DNA of 11,373 bases. Source: Bifidobacteriaceae bacterium. GTDB taxonomy: Bacteria; Actinomycetota; Actinomycetes; Actinomycetales; WQXJ01. Where the stretch lies: the NCBI GenBank assembly GCA_031265345.1, contig JAISCU010000077.1:1-11373 (forward strand). Direction: 5' to 3'. A model generated the notes under the pieces. The model saw only the letters and a program-made list of their open reading frames with translations. It had not been told where the DNA came from and made no database searches. The position numbers were made by a program, and so were the translations under genes. Shown piece after piece: positions 6,267-11,373 of the stretch (position 1 is the stretch's first letter; each line of letters starts with the position of its first letter).

Positions 6267-6272
6267 AGACCC

Positions 6273-8252
6273 ATGCCGAAAACCCCCGACCCGGACCACC
6301 GCGAGGACGCGGCGGCTCCCATTCGCGAGCGTCGGGAACGGCCGGAGGACCGGTCGGCGGCCGCTTCGGCAGACGGTTGGGCGTTGCCTGGCGTCGAGAC
6401 GGCCATGGGCGCGGACGGCGTGGGAGAAGGCCCGATCGAGGGAGCAGTCAGCGCGAGTCCCCGGGCATCCCGCTCCGGCGGCGATGAGGCGACGAGGAAT
6501 GGCAGCAGCGGACATGATCACGCCCTTGGCGTTGGCGTGGACGGTGTCGGGGTCGGCGCGGGCGGCGATGGGGCGGACGCAGACGATCGCATCGATTGCA
6601 CGGCCGGGGCCTCAGCGGGCAACAGCAGCGCAGACCGTGATGCCGACCCGGAAGGCAATGGCACTCCGGCAGGCGCTGTCTCTCCGAAGGGCACCGGTGC
6701 CCCGAAGGGTACTGGTGCAGCGTGCGGCAACCGTGGCGAAGGCGGCTCAGGGGTTTCCGCTGGCGGCTGGGCGCTGCCGGGCGTGGAACTGGCCGCCGAC
6801 GGCACGGGCGGCGCCGACGGCGTCATGGAGGACCCTGGCTTGGTGGCGGTGCGGGAAGCCGCCGGGAGCATGGGCGACCTGGAATTGGTCACGGCCGCGC
6901 GGGTACTGCTGGACGAGGCCCATCGCAGGCAGGCGGACCCGGCGAGGGCGGCGATGATCGGCCGGACGGAGCGGTTGCAGACCGCGTCCGGGTGGCTCGA
7001 GGCGTCGGGGCGGGCGGAAGTGCTGAGCGGTGCGATAGCGCACCGGGCGGACCGGGACCACTTCGGCGGCGGGGTCGGGGCGGCCACCTACCTGACCGTC
7101 CACAACCATGTGACGCGCAAGTTCGCGAACCGGATCATCTTGCGGGCCCGGGACCTGGGCAGGTTCGAACGGTTGGACGGGGCGGCGCGGAGCGGCGCCG
7201 CAAACCCGGCCCAAGCCGGGGCTGCGGTCAAAGTGCTGGCCCAGCTGCCCGGGGACGAGCTCACCGGCGCCCAGATGGACGTCGCGGAGGGGTTGTTGGT
7301 GTCGTTCATGGACTCGCTGGACGCGGCCGGGATCGCGAAGGCCGGGCGGTACCTGTTGGAACGGATCGCGCCGGAGCTGACTGAGGCCAGGGACGCCGAC
7401 AAGGCCGAGCGCGACTACCGGCGGGCACACAACAACCGGTCGATGTGGTTCGCGGACCAAGGCGACGGGGTCACCGGCATCCAGGTGACCCTGCCGACGC
7501 TGGACGCCCAGCTGGTCAAGAGGATGATCGACGCCTACGCGATGGCCGACCGCCGGGCCCGCGGCGCGTCGGATCCCACCGCAGTGTTGCCGCCGATGGC
7601 GGCCTCCCGGGTGGACGGCTTCCTCGCGGTGTTCGACTGTGCGTCCCACAGCGGGGCAGCGCCGAGGTTGGGAGGCGACCGCCCCCGGATCCAGGTGACC
7701 ATGTCCTATGACGATTTGAAAGACCAGGCGGCCCAAGCACGCGTGGTCGACGCTGGGAACACGGTCCCCGCGAGCCAGTTGAGGACCATGCTGTGCGACG
7801 CGGACATACTGCCCGTGGTACTCGGGTCGAAGTCCGAGACGCTGGACGTGGGCCGGGAGGCCCGGTTGGTGACCGGCCCGATCCGGGCGGCGTTGGAGCT
7901 GCGGGACTCCGGATGCGTGTTCCCTGGCTGCGAACAGCCAGTCGGCCTGTGCGACGCGCACCATGTGACCCCATGGACTGTTGGTGGGAGCACATGTTTG
8001 GGCAACCTGGCCCTCTTGTGCCGTCATCACCACGGCGTGGTCGAGCCTCCGAAGGACCGGCCCCCCGACTGGGAGGTCAACTTCCGCGACGACGGACTGC
8101 CGGAATTCGTCCCTCCCGAAAGCCTGGACCCCGACCGCAAACCACTTCTGCACCAAAGATTTATGCTCCGAGGAGCCAAACCAACCCAAGCCTGCCCGCC
8201 CCGTGACCGTCGCGACCGGACCAGAAGCAAGGACTCAGGGCCACCTGGCTAA
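6273..8252 (+). CDS. DUF222-HNH endonuclease (13E12-type) with long disordered N-terminus
   Basis: A 659-residue protein in three parts. Residues 1 to about 188 are Gly/Ala/Asp-rich and look disordered. About 189-520 are the DUF222 region (MGDLELVTAARVLLDEA; later AGRYLLERIAPELTEARDADKAE). Residues 547-591 are an HNH nuclease: Cys548, Cys553, Cys560 and Cys583 bind zinc, His563-His564 are in DAHHVTPW, Asn578 in GNLALLC, and His585-587 complete the ββα-metal fold. A ~68-residue tail follows. Proteins of this kind are repeated in actinobacterial genomes (REP13E12 in M. tuberculosis); their biological role is not settled. GWALPGVE occurs at 35-42 and again at 165-172, each followed by an acidic Gly-rich stretch, showing an internal duplication that lengthened the N-terminus. 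The catalytic residues look intact. Confidence 0.93.
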   Translation: MPKTPDPDHREDAAAPIRERRERPEDRSAAASADGWALPGVETAMGADGVGEGPIEGAVSASPRASRSGGDEATRNGSSGHDHALGVGVDGVGVGAGGDGADADDRIDCTAGASAGNSSADRDADPEGNGTPAGAVSPKGTGAPKGTGAACGNRGEGGSGVSAGGWALPGVELAADGTGGADGVMEDPGLVAVREAAGSMGDLELVTAARVLLDEAHRRQADPARAAMIGRTERLQTASGWLEASGRAEVLSGAIAHRADRDHFGGGVGAATYLTVHNHVTRKFANRIILRARDLGRFERLDGAARSGAANPAQAGAAVKVLAQLPGDELTGAQMDVAEGLLVSFMDSLDAAGIAKAGRYLLERIAPELTEARDADKAERDYRRAHNNRSMWFADQGDGVTGIQVTLPTLDAQLVKRMIDAYAMADRRARGASDPTAVLPPMAASRVDGFLAVFDCASHSGAAPRLGGDRPRIQVTMSYDDLKDQAAQARVVDAGNTVPASQLRTMLCDADILPVVLGSKSETLDVGREARLVTGPIRAALELRDSGCVFPGCEQPVGLCDAHHVTPWTVGGSTCLGNLALLCRHHHGVVEPPKDRPPDWEVNFRDDGLPEFVPPESLDPDRKPLLHQRFMLRGAKPTQACPPRDRRDRTRSKDSGPPG

Positions 8253-8869
8253 GGCGACAGCCCGTACGACGGCACGCCCGCAGGGAACGACCCCGGCGTG
8301 TGGAACGACCCCGACGCGGGAAGCAGTCACGACGCGGGGCCGCCCGCCGGGGGGAACGGGCCTACCGGAGGCCCCGGCGACGCAACCTGATTGGCGACGC
8401 AACCTGGCCCGCGGCGACGGCGGAAACGGGCCCCCGGAAGCCCCGCCGACGCAACCTGATTGGCGAGGCGGCCTGACCGGCGGCGACGGCCCAACGAACC
8501 GCCGACGCTCGGGAATCGATTGACTGCTGCGACGGCCACAGGGACAACCGACCTCGAAGGCGAGCGGGCGGCCGGAGCCCTGATCTGCAGCCGTTTCCGA
8601 CTCGGGCTGGTCACACCCGCCGGGACGCCAGGACGATGCCCGAGACCCAGCCATGGCCGCCGACAAGCCACCATCACCGACCGGCCATCACCGCCGACCG
8701 GCCGACGCCGCAGCCCAGCCGACGCGCTGACAAGCCACGGTCGCAGACCAGCCGGCGCCGCGGCCCAGCCATCGTCACCGACCAGCCGACGGGGTCAGCC
8801 TGCGGTGACGGACGTACACGGGCCGGCCGAGCGGCATCGGCGTCAGAGGTCGGGCCTAAGGTGGTTGGC
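8253..8869. other. Repeat-bearing region between the HNH and RecB-family genes
   Basis: About 617 bp with no recognisable gene of its own. It contains a ~69-bp direct repeat (8351-8490), then Pro/Arg/Ser-rich low-complexity sequence with short repeats such as GACAAGCCAC and CACCGACC, and ends in the RecB-family promoter. The frame that is +1 to the HNH gene stays open to a stop at 8521-8523 and holds the repeat in codon phase, so part of this may be the remains of a longer HNH C-terminus. Confidence 0.5.
8351..8490. repeat. Two-copy ~69-bp direct repeat
   Basis: Copies at 8351-8421 and 8421-8490 share GACGCAACCTGATTGGCGA exactly (8379-8397 and 8448-8466) and GCGGCGACGGC at their ends. A third fragment, GACGCAACCTG, lies inside copy 1 at 8396-8406. 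The 69-bp period is 23 codons; in one plus frame it encodes two copies of PEAP-TQPDWR-GDG. Confidence 0.8.
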
Positions 8870-8872
8870 ATG
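8840..8872 (+). promoter_or_regulatory. RecA-NDp-like (PafBC-type) leaderless promoter of the RecB-family gene
   Basis: GCGTCAGAG (8840-8848), 8 nt, TAAGGT (8857-8862), 7 nt, ATG (8870-8872). One deviation (C for T) from the core TGTCRG. The ATG would be at or beside the transcription start. Same architecture as at uvrA and at 5741, which supports DNA-damage induction of this nuclease by inference. Confidence 0.6.
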
Positions 8873-9685
8873 TCGATAACCAGCCTCTCGCCCTCACGCG
8901 CGTCGGACTTCATGCGCTGCCCGCTCCTGTACAGGTATCGGGCGATCGACCGGTTCGAGGAGGCACCGTCGCCAGCCGCCATGCGGGGCACCCTGGTCCA
9001 CAGCGTGCTGGAGCTGGTCTTCGACCTCGAGCCAACCCGTCGCTCCCCGCGGGCCGCGCAAGAACTCGTCCCGACGGCTTATCGGAAGCTGCGCGAAAGG
9101 GACGGACGGGTCGATCAGTTGTTCGCCGACGGATCGCTGACCGAGGACGCGTTCCTCGGCGGAGCGCGGGACTTGGTCGACTCCTACTTCACCCTCGAGG
9201 ACCCCTCCCGCCTGGCACCCGAAGCACGCGAGCTGCTGGTCGAGGCGCAATTGGAGGACGGCCCGCTGCTGCGCGGGTACATCGACCGCCTCGACGTGGC
9301 CGCCAGCGACGGTGCCATCCGGATCGTGGATTACAAGACCGGCAAATCGCCCCAGCCGCGCTACCGCAGCGAAGTGCTTTTCCAACTGCGTTTCTACAGC
9401 CTGGTCATCTGGATGGTTCGCGGACGCATTCCCGACATGGTCCGGCTCATCTACCTGGGCAACCGCGACATCGTCGAGTCGGCGCCCACCGGCTCCGAGT
9501 TGGACCGCACCCGGCTGCGCATCGAGACGATCTGGAGCCAGATCGCCCGGATGCTCGCAGCCCGTGAGTTCCCGCCGGTCAAAGGGCCGTTGTGCGGCTG
9601 GTGCTCGTTCCAGGACAAGTGCCCGCTGTTCGGAGGGGAGGTACCCGGCTTTCCGAGTGAACCCGACGCAGCAGTTCCAACGTGA
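8870..9685 (+). CDS. RecB-family PD-(D/E)XK exonuclease with Fe-S-type cysteines
   Basis: A 271-residue stand-alone nuclease. It begins LSPSRASDFMRCPLLYRYRAIDR, the standard opening of actinobacterial RecB-family exonucleases such as M. tuberculosis Rv2119. Catalytic residues follow in order: His44 in GTLVHSVLE, Asp139 in GYIDRLD, and Asp154 and Lys156 in VDYKTGK. Cys17 together with Cys242, Cys245 and Cys251 (CGWCSFQDKCPLF) has the spacing of the AddB/Cas4-type 4Fe-4S cluster. It probably degrades DNA ends in repair. ATG 8870 is chosen because it begins at the conserved N-terminus and lies 7 nt after a TAAGGT -10 box; the frame is open upstream but low-complexity. The 3' end overlaps the convergent HAD gene by 107 bp, and the shared stretch includes part of the Cys cluster. 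Confidence 0.92.
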   Translation: MSITSLSPSRASDFMRCPLLYRYRAIDRFEEAPSPAAMRGTLVHSVLELVFDLEPTRRSPRAAQELVPTAYRKLRERDGRVDQLFADGSLTEDAFLGGARDLVDSYFTLEDPSRLAPEARELLVEAQLEDGPLLRGYIDRLDVAASDGAIRIVDYKTGKSPQPRYRSEVLFQLRFYSLVIWMVRGRIPDMVRLIYLGNRDIVESAPTGSELDRTRLRIETIWSQIARMLAAREFPPVKGPLCGWCSFQDKCPLFGGEVPGFPSEPDAAVPT

Positions 9686-10487
9686 CCTCTTCGGTCGAGC
9701 GCAGCACCGTCAGGCCAGGCGTGGGCATGATGCCGCCCGCGAGGGGGTTCGGCACCCCGACAGTTGGTATCCCGGCGGCCAGCGCCGAGGCGATCCCGGT
9801 CGGCGAGTCCTCGATGGCGATGCAGTCGGCAGGCCGGAGGCCGAGCTTGGCCGCGCCCGTCAGGTAGGCCTCCGGATCGGGTTTGCCGCGGTTCACGTCG
9901 TCGCCGGAGACCACGACCGCGAAAGCACCCGGCAGCAGGCCAGCCACCGCCGTGGTGAAAGGCCGCCACGACATCGACACCAGCCCGCAGGGCACACCGG
10001 CCTCACGGCATTCGATCAACGCCTCGCGCACTCCGGGCATCCACGGTCGAGTCGCGAGGACCTGCTCCGCGACCGCCTCAACGAGGGCGCGGATCAACTC
10101 GTGGGCCTCCATTACCACTCCAGCGCTTTGAAGCACCGCCGCGGTGCGGTTGAGGTCCGAGCCGGTCAGCTCGAGCGCCTGCTCGGTCGACCAAGTGCCG
10201 CCGAAACGCTGGACCATGGCGCTCTCGGCCGCGAACCAGGCGGGCTCGGAATCGACCAGGGTGCCGTCCAGGTCCCACAGCACGCCTTGGAGCGTGCTCC
10301 GATCCTCGGCGGCCTGAGGACCGTCACTTCCGGAACAGCAGGTGTCCGGCCTGTTACCCGACTCCGTGATTGGGGAAGGCCGACTTTCGGGGCAGCTGTC
10401 CAACCTGCTGCGCGGCTCCCTAGCCTGGGAAAGTCCGCTTTCGGAGCGGTGGTCGCGGGCCTGGGCAGGTGGCGTGGCGCCGGTCAT
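9579..10487 (-). CDS. HAD-superfamily phosphatase (subfamily IA)
   Basis: A 302-residue protein with all HAD motifs: DLDGTLVDSE with nucleophile Asp72 and acid/base Asp74, Ser171 in GLVSMS, Lys202 in GKPDP, and Glu226-Asp227 in AIEDSPTGI. The helical cap between motifs I and II (about 84-150) fits phosphoglycolate phosphatase/beta-phosphoglucomutase relatives; the substrate is unknown. ATG 10487 overlaps the metH stop as ATGA, favouring this start. It gives an unusual ~66-residue Ser/Arg/Pro-rich N-terminal extension before the HAD core; a GTG just before VLWDLDG could instead start a shorter form. About 26 C-terminal residues (after LELLRRV) lie in the overlap with the convergent nuclease gene and are probably dispensable. 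Coupling with metH suggests a housekeeping operon. Confidence 0.9.
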   Translation of the reverse strand: MTGATPPAQARDHRSESGLSQAREPRSRLDSCPESRPSPITESGNRPDTCCSGSDGPQAAEDRSTLQGVLWDLDGTLVDSEPAWFAAESAMVQRFGGTWSTEQALELTGSDLNRTAAVLQSAGVVMEAHELIRALVEAVAEQVLATRPWMPGVREALIECREAGVPCGLVSMSWRPFTTAVAGLLPGAFAVVVSGDDVNRGKPDPEAYLTGAAKLGLRPADCIAIEDSPTGIASALAAGIPTVGVPNPLAGGIMPTPGLTVLRSTEEVTLELLRRVHSESRVPPLRTAGTCPGTSTSRTTAL

Positions 10488-11373
10488 TCGGCCTTCCTGA
10501 CGTTGAAGTAAGTCGCTTGGGGGTGATGGAACACCAATGCGTCGGTCGATTGCTCGGGTTCGAGCAAATCGCCATCGGTCATGGTAAGCCCAATCTGCTC
10601 GGCGTCCAACAGATCGAACAAGATTCGTCGCTGGCCCAGATCGGGACAGGCCGGATAGCCGAACGAGTAGCGCCGCCCTCGGCCGTCTTCCAGGCCTAGT
10701 CCCCCCGCGATCCGGCGCTGAGTGGCTTCCGCCAGAGCCTCGGCCAGTTCGACCGCCAGCCCATGCAATTCCAGGTAGGAGCGGTAGTCGTCGCCCGCGA
10801 ACAATCGAGCGGTCGCCTCGGTGAACTTGGGCCCCATCGTCACCACTTGCAGCGCGAGCACGTCGACCGCCTCGGGATCGACGTAGTCGGCCAGGCAGCG
10901 CCGGTAGCCGTCGGCCTGGCGTGGGAACGTGAACCTGGCTCGCTCGCCGGCGTCCCAGGATGGCGAATCGAGCACCGCCACGGCATCCCCGTCCCGGCGA
11001 ACCGGGAAATGGCCCCAGGCGACCTGGGGCACGGCCAGACCCTCCTGGCGAACCTGGTCCAGCAGCGCGGCCAGTCGCGGCTCGCCCTGCGTCGCCGCCA
11101 ACTCCCGCACGCTCAGGCCGCTCAGCCCCTCCTTCAGACCCCAGCGAGCCTCGAACAGGGCCCGCTTGTCCAAGAAAGGCAGGTAGTCGCCCAGGGGAAT
11201 GCCTTTGGCGCGGCGCGAGCCCCAGAAAGGCGGCTGCGGGATAGGCGCGCGCGCGACGGTCGGGGCCGAACCCGGCCCGGCGGCATCGGACCCAGGCGAG
11301 ACACGACGACCCCGGCGGGGCACTCGGGGAGCGGCCAGGGTCGAGCCCACGGCGGGCTTCCTCGCGGCTGCTC
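10484..11373 (-). CDS. metH: Methionine synthase MetH, C-terminal activation domain (5' truncated)
   Basis: MetH transfers a methyl group from methyltetrahydrofolate to homocysteine through cobalamin; the C-terminal domain binds S-adenosylmethionine and reactivates oxidised cobalamin. The window contains about the last 296 residues, and the frame runs open through the right edge, so the GTG at 11350 is not the true start. An Ala/Arg/Pro linker leads to PPFWGSRRAKGIPLGDYLPFLD, the start of the activation domain, then ALFEARWGLK. The AdoMet-binding block RYSFGYPACPDLGQRR and LEPEQSTDALVFHHPQATYF follow near the end. The protein ends shortly after that block, as in actinobacterial MetH. The TGA overlaps the HAD phosphatase ATG. 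The linker before the domain is variable in the family. Catalytic, folate and cobalamin domains lie outside the window. Confidence 0.95.
   Translation of the reverse strand, partial: AAARKPAVGSTLAAPRVPRRGRRVSPGSDAAGPGSAPTVARAPIPQPPFWGSRRAKGIPLGDYLPFLDKRALFEARWGLKEGLSGLSVRELAATQGEPRLAALLDQVRQEGLAVPQVAWGHFPVRRDGDAVAVLDSPSWDAGERARFTFPRQADGYRRCLADYVDPEAVDVLALQVVTMGPKFTEATARLFAGDDYRSYLELHGLAVELAEALAEATQRRIAGGLGLEDGRGRRYSFGYPACPDLGQRRILFDLLDAEQIGLTMTDGDLLEPEQSTDALVFHHPQATYFNVRKAE

Larger units (their letters stand above)
5451..6272. other. Gene-poor region upstream of the DUF222-HNH gene
   Basis: About 820 bp with no recognisable protein. Overlapping frames are open on both strands. The one that starts at the ATG of the damage-type promoter (5771-6268, 165 codons) is Arg/Ser/Gly-rich and has weak third-position GC preference over much of its length. 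A frame at 5866-6249 has high third-position GC but begins without a binding site and resembles nothing I know. The region holds an 11-bp hairpin (5597-5625), the RecA-NDp-like promoter (5741-5773) and the HNH promoter (6237-6266). It may be a decayed gene, a non-coding transcript or a long leader for the HNH gene. Confidence 0.5.

Noticed and set aside
5771..6268. 165-codon leaderless protein after the promoter at 5741.
   Set aside because: The start is well placed, but the translation is Arg/Ser/Gly-rich with poor third-position GC bias and no family resemblance. I kept it as a finding and not as a gene.
7162..7176. TTCGAAC resembling half of an actinobacterial LexA box.
   Set aside because: The second half does not fit the inverted repeat and the site lies inside the HNH coding sequence. 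No LexA box was seen at the gene's promoter.
6747..8189. Long minus-strand open frame (480 codons) across the DUF222-HNH gene.
   Set aside because: Shadow of the real gene; no domain and no start signals, while the plus frame has complete HNH residues.
9312..10511. Plus-strand open frame of 399 codons spanning the nuclease end and the HAD gene.
   Set aside because: Its translation is low-complexity and lies out of frame with both recognised genes.
1..11373. tRNA, rRNA, transposase or integrase genes.
   Set aside because: None was recognised on either strand; the repeats seen are short tandem or two-copy repeats without transposon ends or coding sequence.

Overview
The window is high-GC DNA with actinobacterial features. 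It has GTG/ATG genes fired from leaderless promoters, a DUF222-HNH (13E12-type) protein, and a RecB-family nuclease, HAD phosphatase and metH cluster. I place it in Actinomycetota from protein character and promoter style; I cannot name a genus.

Layout. Positions 1-227 (minus) hold the first 75 residues of UvrA. Positions 228-769 have no gene but contain a four-unit, ~38-bp tandem repeat. Positions 770-1401 (plus) are a VapBC-type toxin-antitoxin pair whose toxin has no normal start codon at the expected place. Positions 1724-4049 (plus) encode an ABC ATPase and an overlapping FtsX-type permease, followed by a 15-bp tandem repeat. Positions 4352-5450 (plus) encode a CDP-alcohol phosphatidyltransferase and an overlapping small DedA/VTT-like membrane protein, with a run of nine C at the junction. 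Positions 5451-6272 have no recognisable gene but carry a strong promoter-like element. Positions 6273-8252 (plus) are a DUF222-HNH endonuclease gene. Positions 8253-8869 are repeat-containing and apparently non-coding. Positions 8870-9685 (plus) encode a RecB-family PD-(D/E)XK nuclease with Fe-S-type cysteines. It converges on, and overlaps, a HAD phosphatase (9579-10487, minus), which is coupled by an ATGA overlap to the end of metH (10484-11373, minus, 5' truncated by the window).

Main observation. Three sites share one promoter plan: GYGTCASAG, 8 nt, TANNNT, 7 nt, then a start codon as the likely first transcribed base. They lie upstream of uvrA, the RecB-family nuclease, and an uncharacterised locus at 5771. 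The plan matches the RecA-independent DNA-damage promoter (RecA-NDp, PafBC-dependent) described in mycobacteria. The window therefore seems to hold several members of a DNA-damage regulon: two known repair functions and one unexplained transcript that starts about 500 bp before the HNH endonuclease gene. No wholly new multi-gene system is evident. The other unusual points are the phosphatidyltransferase/VTT pair, the VapC start, and several codon-phased repeats at gene ends.
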